A DNA stretch of 64,000 nucleotides from Planctomyces sp. (lineage in GTDB: Bacteria > Planctomycetota > Planctomycetia > Planctomycetales > Planctomycetaceae): the NCBI GenBank assembly GCA_019636235.1, contig JAHBXW010000010.1:62001-126000 (forward strand). The letters are read 5' to 3'. The position numbers and the translations under genes are program-made. How positions within the stretch are numbered: the first letter of the stretch is position 1; each line of letters begins with the position of its first letter. The notes below the pieces were generated by a model, which searched no databases, was not told where the DNA came from, and saw only the letters and a program-made list of their open reading frames with translations. Positions 51,814 to 61,099 of the stretch are shown piece after piece.

Positions 51814-53325
51814 ATGCCGCTCCGCAATCCGGGTCCGCCCGCCGAGTCTCCCTCTGCCCGGACTTCCTCCCCGGCCGCTGCCGCTGCCGCGTCCGACCAC
51901 GAGGCGGCGGAGTCGAGCGCCTGCGAATACGTCAATTCCGGCCGCGGCGGAGTCGTTCGCAGACGCCGCGTGGAAACGCCCGAAGCCATCCGCGGGCACG
52001 AACACCTCGCCGCGCTGTTCGAACGTGTCAATTCCCTGCTGGGGGATGCCGTCGGCGAGCAGGAAGAGGGCTTCCGCCCGCGCGTTCCGCAGACCCTGCA
52101 GGAATCCGGCCTGACCGAAGAGGACGTCCAGCGGCTGGTCCTCAAGTACCTGATGCAGAAGGGTTCGGGCAGCGGCCGCGAGATCGCCATCCAGATCAAG
52201 CTGCCCTTCGGCCTCGTCGATCCGCTGCTGCGGCAGTGGAAGCACGAGCAACTGGTGGCGTTCAAGTCCGCGGCGGAGATGGGGGACTACATCTTCACGA
52301 TCACCGACGTCGGCCGCGAGCGAGCCCGCCGGTACACCGAGGAGTGCACGTACTTCGGCGCCGCACCGGTCTCGCTGCGGGATTACCTGCGGTCGATGGA
52401 GGCGCAAAGCGTGGCCGGACTGGAGGTCACCGAGGCCGCCCTCAAACGGGCCTTCAACGATCTGCTGGTCCCGGAGGACCTGATGGAACAGCTCGGCCCG
52501 GCGATCAACTCGGGCCGGGGCATGTTTCTGTTCGGTGAGGCCGGCAACGGCAAGACGAGCATCGCGGAGCGAGTGACACGCTGCTTCGGCGACACGATCT
52601 GGATTCCCCGGGCGTTGGGAATCGACGGCGAGATTATCCGGCTGTTCGATCCTGGAGTGCACGAGGAGGTTGAGACCCCCACGACGGACGGGCTGTTCGA
52701 CCTGTCAGGGGTCGATCCCCGCTGGGTTCGCGTTGTGCGTCCGACGGTCGTCGCCGGCGGCGAACTCACGATGTCCGAACTCGAGGTCACGCAGAACCCG
52801 CAGACAAAGATCTGCGAATCGCCGCTGCAGCTCAAAAGCAACGGCGGCACGCTGGTGATCGACGACTTCGGCCGCCAGACGATGCCCGTCAACGTGCTGC
52901 TCAACCGCTGGATCGTCCCGCTCGAAAAGCGGTACGACTTCCTGAACCTGCCCAGCGGCAAGAAGATCCAGGTGCCATTCGACCAGCTGATCATCTTCTC
53001 GACGAATCTCGAGCCGAAGAACCTTGTGGACGGGGCCTTCCTGCGGCGAATTCCGTACAAGATCAAGGTGCCCGACCCGTCGCCGGCGTTCTACCGGCGG
53101 CTGTGCGAGATACTCGCGCCCAAGCTGGGGCTGATTCACGATCCGGACGCGGTCGACTATCTGCTGGAGACGCATTACGCCGCGGTGGGACGGCCGCTGC
53201 GGAGCTGCCAGCCGCGGGACCTGCTGCTCCAGGTGCGGAACTACTGCACCTACAAGCAGATTCCGAAGCGCGTCACTCGTGAGAGTTTCGATTACGCGGT
53301 GGCGAATTACTTCTCGGTGATGTAA
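51814..53325 (+). CDS. AAA+ ATPase with N-terminal winged-helix-like region
   Basis: A 503-residue cytosolic ATPase. Residues ~95-175 look like a winged-helix domain ([51 protein letters not shown]). The AAA+ core then has Walker [10 protein letters not shown] (residues 241-249), Walker [10 protein letters not shown], sensor-1 [10 protein letters not shown] and arginine-containing [14 protein letters not shown]. The C-terminal lid ends [14 protein letters not shown]. Proteins of this plan are common in planctomycetes and are of unknown function; some related ATPases lie near type IV pilus genes elsewhere. The first 50 residues are Ala/Ser-rich and disordered. It is monocistronic between L25 and ppa. 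Confidence 0.86.
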   Translation: MPLRNPGPPAESPSARTSSPAAAAAASDHEAAESSACEYVNSGRGGVVRRRRVETPEAIRGHEHLAALFERVNSLLGDAVGEQEEGFRPRVPQTLQESGLTEEDVQRLVLKYLMQKGSGSGREIAIQIKLPFGLVDPLLRQWKHEQLVAFKSAAEMGDYIFTITDVGRERARRYTEECTYFGAAPVSLRDYLRSMEAQSVAGLEVTEAALKRAFNDLLVPEDLMEQLGPAINSGRGMFLFGEAGNGKTSIAERVTRCFGDTIWIPRALGIDGEIIRLFDPGVHEEVETPTTDGLFDLSGVDPRWVRVVRPTVVAGGELTMSELEVTQNPQTKICESPLQLKSNGGTLVIDDFGRQTMPVNVLLNRWIVPLEKRYDFLNLPSGKKIQVPFDQLIIFSTNLEPKNLVDGAFLRRIPYKIKVPDPSPAFYRRLCEILAPKLGLIHDPDAVDYLLETHYAAVGRPLRSCQPRDLLLQVRNYCTYKQIPKRVTRESFDYAVANYFSVM

Positions 53326-53478
53326 GACTCATGCGGCGACTGTCGCTGGCCCCGGCGCCGGGGGCCGGCCGCGACTGCCCGGGAATTCCCGTTTTACCAC
53401 CGGCCTCGGGTCGCCCCCTGCGGTCCCCCGCCAGCGCCCCTCCTCAGGCGTGACTGTTCCTTCCGTTGGCCCTGCTCC

Positions 53479-54039
53479 ATGACTCATCCCTGGCATGACG
53501 TGACCCCCGGCGAGCGGCTCCCCCGCGAGTTCACCGCCGTCATCGAGATCCCGATGGGGTCCAGCGTCAAATACGAACTCGACAAGCAGACCGGTCTGCT
53601 CAAGATGGACCGGGTGCTGTATTCCGCCGTGTACTATCCGGCGAACTACGGGTTCATTCCGCAGACCTGGGCCGACGATGACGATCCGCTGGACGTGCTG
53701 GTTCTCTGCCAGGAGCCGGTCGCCCCGCTGACGCTGGTCAGCGCCCGGGCCATCGGGCTGATGACGATGCTCGACAGCGGCAAGATGGACCACAAAATCC
53801 TGGCGGTCGCGATCAACGATCCCGAGTACGCGGGATTCCAGCAGGCCCAGGAGCTGCCGTCGCACCGGCTGATGATGCTGCGGCGCTTCTTCCAGGACTA
53901 CAAGACGCTGGAAGGCAAGGAAGTGGAGGTCGAGGAGTTCGCGCCGGTCGAAGCCAGCCTGCCGATCATCGAGCAGTCGCTGGAGCTGTACAGCGCGCGA
54001 CGGCGTCGCGGGTTCGGGCGCGGCAGCTCCCTGCACTGA
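53479..54039 (+). CDS. ppa: Inorganic pyrophosphatase (family I)
   Basis: A 186-residue cytosolic soluble PPase that hydrolyses pyrophosphate to phosphate with Mg2+. Visible are EIPMGSSVKYELDKQTGLLKMDR, YYPANYGFIPQTWADDDDPLDVLVL (the D-x-x-x-P-x-D metal site), and KMDHKILAVAINDPEY. A longer C-terminal tail (SARRRRGFGRGSSLH) follows the usual end. The ATG at 53479 (MTHPWHDVTPGE) is family-consistent. Stands alone. Confidence 0.96.
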   Translation: MTHPWHDVTPGERLPREFTAVIEIPMGSSVKYELDKQTGLLKMDRVLYSAVYYPANYGFIPQTWADDDDPLDVLVLCQEPVAPLTLVSARAIGLMTMLDSGKMDHKILAVAINDPEYAGFQQAQELPSHRLMMLRRFFQDYKTLEGKEVEVEEFAPVEASLPIIEQSLELYSARRRRGFGRGSSLH

Positions 54040-54102
54040 CGACCCTGCTGCGAGGGAAGCCCCGGGACGGACCTGGATTGGTCATTGGTCATCAGCAATT
54101 AG

Positions 54103-54474
54103 GGCGCCAGCGAGGTCGACTGCGTCGTCGTCGACCTCCCGCTCCCGCGCGAGCAGGCCCTCAACATCGCGCTGAACAACAGCGAAGTTGGCGGCGACTG
54201 GGACCCCGGATCGCTGGCCAGCCTGCTGACCGAACTCGAGGACCTGCCCGACTTTGATCCCACGCTGACCGGTTTCGACGAACAGCAGCTCCGCGACCTG
54301 TTGTTCGTTCCGACGGACGAGGAATTCGACGACGACGAGGGGGACGAGGAATCTGGCCTGCTGACGATCCGCGTCGAGTTTCCGCCGAATCTCCGGGGGG
54401 TGGTGGAAGCGTCGCTGAATGGCCTTCTGGCCCGGGCGCCGGGCGTGCGGGTGCATGGTCCGCAGGGGGGCTGA
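54103..54474 (+). pseudogene. ParB-like nuclease-domain protein, C-terminal remnant
   Basis: An open stretch of 123 codons that lacks a start codon and is entered directly after a TAG at 54100-54102. It reads GASEVDCVVVDLPLPREQALNIALNNSEVGGDWDP, then LPDFDPTLTGFDEQQLRDLLF, a Asp/Glu-rich linker, and LLTIRVEFPPNLRGVVEA. The first part is the characteristic end of a phage-type ParB-like nuclease domain, whose N-terminal catalytic half is missing. It is therefore a truncated relic of a mobile element or genomic island gene. A short tandem ATTGGTC repeat (54077-54090) sits just before the break, and the intact ppa gene ends 63 bases earlier. Confidence 0.72.
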
Positions 54475-54652
54475 ACCCTCGGCCATTGGCGCGCTGGAAC
54501 GGCGGGAGGAAGTGTTCTCGGCGTGTTGGAAAACGGTGTGACGTGCCGGTAGGATGCCGCGTCTTGACATTTTCCGCGCGGCTGATGCGCGGCGCTCACG
54601 ACGTGTACGAAACACACTCGACCAACATTCAGCCTGGCGGAGACGATCTCCA

Positions 54653-56293
54653 ATGAGCAACGGCAATCAAGTGACCCTGGCGCCGAATGCGTATCGGCTG
54701 CTCTGGGCCGGTTTCATGGCGATCCTTGCTGCGGGCATCGGATTCGCCATTCGCGCGGGCGTGTTCGACATCTGGCGCGCGAAGTACGGCTTCACCGGGC
54801 TGGAAGTCGGACTGATCAACGGCGCGGGATTCACCGGGTTCTGCTTCGGGATCATCATTGGCGGGATCATCGCCGACAAGATCGGCTACGGGAAGCTGGT
54901 CGTCGCTGCGTTCCTGTTCCACGTCTTGTCAGCGGTCGTCACATTCGCCGTTGGCGACGACACGGCTCCCAAGGCGGCGTTTACGTACCTGTGGGCCGGA
55001 ACGTTCATCTTCGCGGTCGCCAACGGGACGCTGGAGGCTGTCGCCAATCCACTGATCGCGACGCTGTTCCCCAATAACCGCACGCATTACCTGAACATTC
55101 TGCACGCCAGTTGGCCCGCGGGCCTCGTGTTGGGCGGCCTCGCCGGCGCATATCTCGGCGAAGACCTCCAGTGGGGCTGGAAATCGCAGCTCGCCTTGTT
55201 TCTCGTGCCGACGGCTGTCTACGGCCTGATGTTCCTCGGCCAGCACTTCCCGAAATCCGAGGCGTCGGAGAAGGGCCTGAAGCTGGGCGACATGCTGAAG
55301 GATGTCGGCATCCTCGGCGCGGGCGTGATCGGTCTGTTCGTTGGACTGTTCGTCTACTACAGCCTCGGCGATCTGCTGTACGGCTTCACCGACAACGCCT
55401 TCTTCCAGCAAAGCCAGGGCTGGACCTACGTCGCCATCGCCACAGGCGCCATCGTGTGGGCCATTTTCAGCGGCCTGAGCGGCTTCGCCCTGGGGTCCGG
55501 TCTGCTGTTCATTCTGTTCATCACGCACGCCCTGGTCGGCGCCGTCGAACTCGGAACCGACAGCTGGGCTCAGAACATCACCGGCAACATTCTGACGCCG
55601 AAGGAAGGCAAGATTCTGTTCGTCTTCACCTCGGCGATCATGTTCGGCCTGCGGTTCTGCGCCGACTTCATCGAGAAGAACTTGAAGCTGTCGCCGATCG
55701 GCATTCTGCTGGTCTGCTCGATTCTCGCCTGCGTCGGACTGAACGCCGTCGCCGCGATCCAGACGTTCGGCGGGGCCCTCGGTGCGCTCGCGATCTACGC
55801 CGTCGGCAAAACTTTCTTCTGGCCCACGATGCTGGCCGTCGCCAGCGACCGGTTTCCCCGTACAGGCGCCATTGCGATCAGCGTCATGGGAGGCATCGGC
55901 ATGATGTCATCCGGGCTTCTCGGCTCACCAGGCCTGGGCTACTTCAAAGACCGCTACGCCGGTGAAGAACTCAACCAGGCGTCTCCCGAACTGTACGCGG
56001 AATACAAAGCGGAAAAGGAAAGCTCGTTCCTGCCGTTCGTGTTCCCCAAGGCGACCGGCCTCGACGGCAAGAAGATTGCCGACATCAAAGCGAAGACGCC
56101 AGAAACGCAGTCTGATGCCGAAAAGCAGGTCCTGGCGTCCGACATCAAGGGCGACCGGCGCACGCTGATCGCCGACTCCTGGATTCCCGCCACGATGGCG
56201 GTCATCTATCTGCTGCTGCTCATTTACTTCCGGGCGATTGGCGGGTATCGACCCGTCCACATCGACGGAGAGCCGCAGTCGTCGTCACACTGA
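54653..56293 (+). CDS. MFS sugar transporter (FGHS/FucP-like)
   Basis: A 546-residue inner-membrane transporter of the major facilitator superfamily. It has about 12 helices with the start [55 protein letters not shown] (motif A-like), [20 protein letters not shown] and [28 protein letters not shown] soluble insert near residues ~430-520 ([33 protein letters not shown]) interrupts the last helices. The sequence resembles fucose/glucose-type transporters seen in planctomycetes and Bacteroidetes. The start at 54653 is preferred to one 99 bases upstream. A terminator follows. Confidence 0.9.
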   Translation: MSNGNQVTLAPNAYRLLWAGFMAILAAGIGFAIRAGVFDIWRAKYGFTGLEVGLINGAGFTGFCFGIIIGGIIADKIGYGKLVVAAFLFHVLSAVVTFAVGDDTAPKAAFTYLWAGTFIFAVANGTLEAVANPLIATLFPNNRTHYLNILHASWPAGLVLGGLAGAYLGEDLQWGWKSQLALFLVPTAVYGLMFLGQHFPKSEASEKGLKLGDMLKDVGILGAGVIGLFVGLFVYYSLGDLLYGFTDNAFFQQSQGWTYVAIATGAIVWAIFSGLSGFALGSGLLFILFITHALVGAVELGTDSWAQNITGNILTPKEGKILFVFTSAIMFGLRFCADFIEKNLKLSPIGILLVCSILACVGLNAVAAIQTFGGALGALAIYAVGKTFFWPTMLAVASDRFPRTGAIAISVMGGIGMMSSGLLGSPGLGYFKDRYAGEELNQASPELYAEYKAEKESSFLPFVFPKATGLDGKKIADIKAKTPETQSDAEKQVLASDIKGDRRTLIADSWIPATMAVIYLLLLIYFRAIGGYRPVHIDGEPQSSSH

Positions 56294-56311
56294 TCGCCGC
56301 TCGAACGCACA

Positions 56312-56350
56312 ACAGCCGGTCGGGACTCGCTCCCGGCCGGCTGTCTTCCT
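56312..56350 (+). terminator. Terminator hairpin after MFS gene
   Basis: Stem ACAGCCGG-T-CGGGA / TCCCG-G-CCGGCTGT (13 pairs and one mismatch), loop CTCGC, followed by CTTCCT. Confidence 0.8.
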
Positions 56351-56519
56351 GCGCAATCAGCGACTTGCACACGCGGAGCCCGCAATTCGTACAAAGACCG
56401 CAGCGCATCGCACCCGCGGCACATCACTGACCCGACCCGGAATTCGCCCCACTGATCGGCGACGCGGAACCCCGTCTCCCGAAACTCGCACTGACAATTC
56501 CGATCGCCACTTCATCTCT

Positions 56520-56885
56520 TCACTCCGAGGGGGTCTGGCCAGGCTCCGAACCAGGCTCCCGAGGCGTCTCCGGCGCGGGAATCGGCACTGTGGCCACGAC
56601 GAAGAAGGGGGCCTGTCCGTTGCGAGTCTCCTCCCCGTACACCGCTTGTGCGGTCCGCTCGAGATTGAGGCGCACGACAGAGAAACCCGGGGCGGACACG
56701 GAGATTGACAGGCCCTGCAGGGTCAATCTTCCCTCGCCGGACGAACAGCCGATCGCGCTGCCAGAGCGGCACGTCGTCCACCGACAGCGGCACGGTCCCT
56801 TGCTGGTCCGTCGTCCCCGCTGCGCGGACTCTGCGTTCGCATTCGTCACCGCGACCCACTCTGGAGAATCGGCGCGCCGACTCAA
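56520..56885 (-). pseudogene. Possible frameshifted carboxypeptidase-regulatory-like gene
   Basis: Two reading frames each carry parts of one recognisable sequence. One frame reads WVAVTNANAES near the start and TLQGLSISVSAPGFSVVRLNLERTAQAVY later. The other, between them, reads RAAGTTDQQGTVPLSVDDVPLWQRDRLFV. Joined in order they resemble a single carboxypeptidase-regulatory beta-sandwich (AN-E...GTTD..G...L, PGFS). Two frame changes are therefore needed, so decay seems the simplest explanation. The C-terminal tail is Pro/Glu-rich. A spurious shadow in GC-rich sequence is the alternative. Confidence 0.35.
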
Positions 56886-56904
56886 CCCCTGGCGCTCGTG
56901 TCCG

Positions 56905-57480
56905 TCAGCCTTGAGGTCCGCCCTGCTGCGACAATCTCAGCCCTTCCGCGTACACACGTTTCAACACCGGATGTTCCAGCCACTTCTCAAACACGACATC
57001 GACGCCCGGCATCGGCAGCAGATGTTCCAGCACGACTAACAGCACCAAGTCGGATGCGTCGCTCGGCCATTTCTTCAGTACGCCCTCTAATCCAGTGGCG
57101 ATTGCATTGACTGCCTTGCTGGATGATTTGCGACGCCTCCAGCAGATGACGAACAGCGCGCGTATGTACAACAGTGCATCAAATGCGCTCAACGCAGCCG
57201 TGGCGCATTCGACAACCTTGAACAGGCGAAACGCCAGCCGGCGAGACGCGTGTTCCACAACGTCCTCGTCGATGGAATCAACGTTGGACGTCATCAGCCA
57301 GGCCACTGCGTCTGTTGCGGACGGGCTCTCGTCGCGCAGCCAACGGTCGACAATGTCCGAAGTGATCGTTTCGCACCCGGCTGCAGCAAGCCGCACTTCC
57401 TTCCACACCGGATTTTCTGACTCACGCTCCCAGCCTTCATCAGTCGATCCGCCGCCACATGCATAATCACCGCGGTTCAT
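56905..57480 (-). CDS. Low-GC orphan hypothetical protein
   Basis: A 191-residue protein from an ATG at 57480 (MNRGDYACGGG); an ATG at 57495 would add five residues. It is mainly helical: DIVDRWLRDESPSATDAVAWLMTS, ASRRLAFRLFKVVECATAALSAFDALLYIRALFVICWRR, and LEGVLKKWPSDASDLVLLVVLEHLLPMPGVDVVFEKWLEHPVL. No known domain is recognised. Its GC content and codon choices are noticeably below the genome's, and it lies in a stretch with a truncated ParB-like gene and a frameshifted remnant, suggesting horizontal acquisition. The opposite strand has an open frame too, so it is called with caution. Confidence 0.52.
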   Translation of the reverse strand: MNRGDYACGGGSTDEGWERESENPVWKEVRLAAAGCETITSDIVDRWLRDESPSATDAVAWLMTSNVDSIDEDVVEHASRRLAFRLFKVVECATAALSAFDALLYIRALFVICWRRRKSSSKAVNAIATGLEGVLKKWPSDASDLVLLVVLEHLLPMPGVDVVFEKWLEHPVLKRVYAEGLRLSQQGGPQG

Positions 57481-57647
57481 CACTGCCCCGCCCATCGGGG
57501 TTGAGTTGGACCATATTCGCCCTGTTGCCGGGCCAGGCGCGCGGTGGCTGAGTTCCGCTGGCCCGGTTCCCAGTTCAGATTCTCAAGGCTTCGCCGGTGT
57601 CCGTCCGACGCACTTCGATCGTTGGCCGCGCATCCCGCGCCCCGCCG

Positions 57648-60122
57648 TCAATGGTTGAACAGGAACTCCTTCGTGTTCACCAGCGCCCACAGGATGTCCT
57701 CCCACGCCGTCTGAGGGGCGTCCTTGTGCTTCTCGATGTGCGTCAACGCGATCTGCACTTCTTCGGCCACCGGCTCCCGCGCGTACACCCAGCGGTACAG
57801 CTCGCGGACCTTCTCTTCCGTCGACCGGGAGGCGTCCGCCGCCAGCGTCGCCGCCCGACCGCCGCCGCCGCCGATCTTGTTCTGCACTTCGCTGCTGTTC
57901 AGCAGGTGCAGGCTCTGCGCGAGGTTCGCCTCCTGCGAGCGTTCGCATTCGCAGGCGGTGTCTCCCTGCGGCTGGCCGAAGACCTTCAGGAAGTAGGGCG
58001 CCGCCGAGGTTTCCGGCAACTGCACGGCCCGGGTTCCCGCCGGCAGGCCGCTGTAGCCCTGGCTGCTGTTCGTCACCTGGTGGAAGGCGTCGTACAGGAC
58101 TTCGGCCGTCAGGCGTTTGGGGTAGTACCGCGAGAAGTTCTGCTTGTCGCGGAGGTTGTCGTCGTTCGGCAGGGCCGTGAGCTGGTAGCTGGACGACTGG
58201 CAGATCGTCCGCACGAGCTGCTTCAGGTCGAATCCGCTGTCGACGAAGTGCTGCGCCAGCGCTTCGAGCAACTCGGGGTTCGTGGGGGGGTTCGTCTCGC
58301 GCATGTCGTCTTCAGGTTCGACGATGCCGCGGTCGAAGAAGTGCTTCCAGTAACGGTTGACGAGGGCCCTGGCGAAGAACGGGTTCTCGGGCTCGGCCAT
58401 CCAGTGCACGAGGTCCAGCCGCGGATCTCGCTCCTCGCCGACGGACAACGGCTCGCTGCCCAGCCCGGTCGGCGGCAGGGGCTTGCCGCTGCGGGGATTG
58501 GCCGCCTGGGCCAGCCCGACGTTGTGGAACACGCGGCGGTCGCGCGACTGCGTGGAGTTTCCGGCCGCGAGATTCTTCTTGCCGACCCGGCTGAAAAACG
58601 CCGCGAAGCCGAAGTAGTCGTCCTGGCTCCACTTCTCGAACGGGTGGTGATGGCAGCGGGCGCACTGGATGCGGATGCCCAGGAACAGCTGCGCCACGTC
58701 CTCGACCTGCTGGTTCGTCTCCGCGACCTCGCGGTACCACACGACGGGAGGGCTGTCCGAGACGTCGCCCGAGGCCGTCAGCAGCTCGCCGACGAACTCA
58801 TCGTAGGGCTTGTTCTCGTACAGGCTGTTCCAGATCCACTGGTGGAACGCCAGCGTGCCGGGCGCGTCCTCGTCCTGCCGCTTCTTGTTCCGCAGGACCG
58901 CGTTCCATTTGTTGGCGAACAGGTCGGCGTACTCGGGGCTGTCCAGCAGTCGATCGACCAGCCGGGCGCGCTTGTCCGGCAGCGGGTCCGACAGGAACTC
59001 GCGAACCTCCTGCTCGGTCGGCAGCCGCCCCGCGACGTCGATCGACACGCGGCGGAGGTACGTCGCATCGTCGGCCAGCGGCGAAGGGGGCACGCCCAGC
59101 ACCTTCAGCTTGCCGAACACATGTTCGTCGACAAAGTTGGCGACCGGCGGCGTCTCGGCCACCTGCAGCCCCAGCGGGATCGTGGCCCGGAACGTCGAGA
59201 CCTGACCCTGGTAGCGGGCCATGATGGCGACTTCGCCCGCGAGGTCGTGAGTGGACACCAGCCCCGTGACGCTGGACTCGGCAAGTTCCGTGTCGTTCGG
59301 TTCGAACAGCGCCATGCGGGTCACGTCGTCCACCGACCCGTCGCTGTACGTCGCCAGCACCGCCAGTTGCTGACGGCCGTTGCGGTCCAGCACGCGCTGC
59401 GAGGGATAGCATTTGATGCCCGTCACGACGGGGTCGTCCGCCTGGCCGTGGGGCATGCCCTGTTCGATCCAGCGATACAGCAACCGGTATTCGTAGCTGT
59501 CGGCCTCCATCCGCTTGCCGCCGCCGTGGGGCGACTGACCGGCCCCTTTCTGCAGCAGCAGGCTGCGCTCGGGAGCGTTCGGAAACAGCCGCCGGCCGCG
59601 TCCTTCCTTCACCAGGAATTCGTAGTCGTCCTCGGGATAGAAGCCGAGCAGCGACAGCTTGAAGCCGTTCTGCCCGCTGGCCTTGCCGTGGCAGCCGCCG
59701 CCGTTGCAGCCCAGCTTGGTGAAGACGGGAACCACCTGATTCGTGAAGTGCACCGGCACCTGCGTGGCCACGTCGGAGACCTGCACTTCGACGCGGCTGG
59801 CGTTGCCGGCGGCGGCTGCGGTGATCGTCGTCACGCCGTCGGCCAGCGGAGTCATCAAACCGGTTTCGTCGATGCGGACGATGCCTTCCGGTTCGGCCGT
59901 CCACTGGGCGCGGTCCGTCACGTCGAGCAGCCGCCCGCCCGCGGCTTCGCCGGTGACCAGCAACTGGACGCGGGCGTCCCGCCCCCGCAGGGACAGCTTC
60001 CCGGTTCCGAGGTCCGGTTCGATCCGCAGTGCGGACAGTGAAACGTCCTCGGCGGCGATCGCGGGGGCCGCGGGAATCAGCAGGAGGGCGAATGCGGCCA
60101 GTGGCCAGAGCCAGCAACGCAT
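57648..60122 (-). CDS. Secreted DUF1549/DUF1553 protein with Ig-like and haem-type motifs
   Basis: An 824-residue exported protein of the planctomycete PSCyt type. A signal peptide (MRCWLWPLAAFALLLIPAAPAIA) is followed by a Big_2-like Ig domain (ALRIEPDL, ITAAAAGNASRVEVQV), a CX4CH motif CNGGGCHGK (Cys139, Cys144, His145) resembling haem-attachment sites, and another Ig-like strand set (NGRQQLAVLATYSDGSVDD). The DUF1549 domain (NFVDEHVFGKLKVLGVPPSPLADDATYLRRVSIDVAGRLPTE) and a CxxCHHH pair (IQCARCHHHPF) come next. The C-terminal DUF1553 domain includes PFFARALVNRYWKHFF. Partner DUF1501 genes usually follow, but none is present. Function is thought to concern extracytoplasmic redox or polymer handling but is unproven. 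Confidence 0.93.
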   Translation of the reverse strand: MRCWLWPLAAFALLLIPAAPAIAAEDVSLSALRIEPDLGTGKLSLRGRDARVQLLVTGEAAGGRLLDVTDRAQWTAEPEGIVRIDETGLMTPLADGVTTITAAAAGNASRVEVQVSDVATQVPVHFTNQVVPVFTKLGCNGGGCHGKASGQNGFKLSLLGFYPEDDYEFLVKEGRGRRLFPNAPERSLLLQKGAGQSPHGGGKRMEADSYEYRLLYRWIEQGMPHGQADDPVVTGIKCYPSQRVLDRNGRQQLAVLATYSDGSVDDVTRMALFEPNDTELAESSVTGLVSTHDLAGEVAIMARYQGQVSTFRATIPLGLQVAETPPVANFVDEHVFGKLKVLGVPPSPLADDATYLRRVSIDVAGRLPTEQEVREFLSDPLPDKRARLVDRLLDSPEYADLFANKWNAVLRNKKRQDEDAPGTLAFHQWIWNSLYENKPYDEFVGELLTASGDVSDSPPVVWYREVAETNQQVEDVAQLFLGIRIQCARCHHHPFEKWSQDDYFGFAAFFSRVGKKNLAAGNSTQSRDRRVFHNVGLAQAANPRSGKPLPPTGLGSEPLSVGEERDPRLDLVHWMAEPENPFFARALVNRYWKHFFDRGIVEPEDDMRETNPPTNPELLEALAQHFVDSGFDLKQLVRTICQSSSYQLTALPNDDNLRDKQNFSRYYPKRLTAEVLYDAFHQVTNSSQGYSGLPAGTRAVQLPETSAAPYFLKVFGQPQGDTACECERSQEANLAQSLHLLNSSEVQNKIGGGGGRAATLAADASRSTEEKVRELYRWVYAREPVAEEVQIALTHIEKHKDAPQTAWEDILWALVNTKEFLFNH

Positions 60123-60238
60123 GGACGGGTCTCCAGCGAAATCGGCGGGTGGCCGCGATGTCCATTCGGCGGCCGAATTCAGGCAGGATCGATCGGCCGG
60201 CAGCAGGCGGGACAGGAAACGCGGCCGATCTGTTCTCC

Positions 60239-60266
60239 AACATATCAACGGCTGTTGTTATGTCAA
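60239..60266 (-). promoter_or_regulatory. Probable sigma-70 type promoter of the DUF1549 gene
   Basis: On the minus strand TTGACA (60266-60261) is followed after 16 bases by TATGTT (60244-60239). The -35 is a perfect consensus and the -10 matches 4 of 6. It lies about 117 bases upstream of the start. Confidence 0.6.
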
Positions 60267-60394
60267 TCAGGAACGGTGTTTAGGGAGGGATCGATCAGGG
60301 AAATCCGGGGGCGGGGGCCGGTTGGACGAAAGACTCCGGATGCGGACCGGCCCGGGGCGCGGCGTCCGCGGAAGCGCCTGAGTGACGGGCGCAC

Positions 60395-60428
60395 GAAAAA
60401 ACCCGGCGGGACGCCTGTCCGGCCGGGT
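60395..60428 (-). terminator. Rho-independent terminator after rpsI
   Basis: On the minus strand a stem ACCCGGC / GCCGGGT with a short inner stem is followed by TTTTTTCG. It ends the rplM-rpsI operon about 33 bases beyond the stop. Confidence 0.87.
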
Positions 60429-60460
60429 CGAAGATGCGATGGCGAGGGAAGCAGCCGCGA

Positions 60461-61027
60461 TCAGCGCTTCGAGAACTGGAAGCTGCGGCGGGCCTTCTTG
60501 TGGCCGTACTTCTTGCGTTCGACCATGCGGCTGTCGCGGGTCAGGAAACCGCCCTCGCTGAGACGCTGGTGGAACGTCGAGTTGCGGGCCTGCAGGGCGC
60601 GGGCGATGCCGAGGACGGTGGCGCCGGTCTGACCGGTGGGGCCGCCGCCTGAGACGCGGACCCAGACGTCGACGGTGCTGGCCGATTCGGTCGCTTCGAG
60701 CGGGGCCAGGACCATCCGCTGGTCGCGTTCGAGGGTGAAGTACTCGGTGAGGTCGCGTTCGTTGATCACGACGCGGCCGGTGCCGTCCTTGATGCGGACG
60801 CGGGCGACGGACGTCTTGCGGCGGCCGGTGCCCATGGCGACGCCGAACCGGTCCAGCTTGCCGCGGATGACGGGCGCGGGGCGCTCGACGACCTCTTCGG
60901 TGGAGGCTTCGCTGCCGATCTCCAGGTTCAAGTGCGTAACGGCCGAAGAGGTTTCGACTTCGGGCGTTTCCGGGGGAAGCGCCAGATCGTCCTCATCCTG
61001 GTTCTGCGGGGCCGGATCGTCAGACAT
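60461..61027 (-). CDS. rpsI: 30S ribosomal protein S9 with acidic N-terminal extension
   Basis: A 188-residue protein. The conserved S9 fold begins near residue 60 (GVAMGTGRRKTSVARVRIKDGTGRVVINERDLTEYF) and ends with the rRNA-binding SRMVERKKYGHKKARRSFQFSKR. The first ~58 residues are an acidic, Glu/Asp/Pro-rich extension (DPAPQNQDEDDLALPPETPEVE) that standard ~130-residue S9 lacks. The ATG at 61027 has no nearer alternative that keeps the fold intact. It is downstream of rplM in the classic L13-S9 operon, with a terminator after it. Confidence 0.96.
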   Translation of the reverse strand: MSDDPAPQNQDEDDLALPPETPEVETSSAVTHLNLEIGSEASTEEVVERPAPVIRGKLDRFGVAMGTGRRKTSVARVRIKDGTGRVVINERDLTEYFTLERDQRMVLAPLEATESASTVDVWVRVSGGGPTGQTGATVLGIARALQARNSTFHQRLSEGGFLTRDSRMVERKKYGHKKARRSFQFSKR

Positions 61028-61099
61028 TGCAGTTCTCGTCGTCTACCGCTGAGTATTCGAAATCCAGATGCCGCCCAGCCTGCCCGGCCGGCGGAACGG

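Larger units (their letters stand above)
60123..60460. other. Intergenic region with promoter and terminator
   Basis: Holds the DUF1549 gene promoter and the rpsI terminator listed separately. Between them (60270-60394) nothing is recognised. Confidence 0.6.

Noticed and set aside
57095-57466. A 123-codon + strand frame opposite the low-GC orphan
   Set aside because: Lacks a ribosome site and looks like the antisense of the orphan; the minus strand frame has better helix pattern and length.
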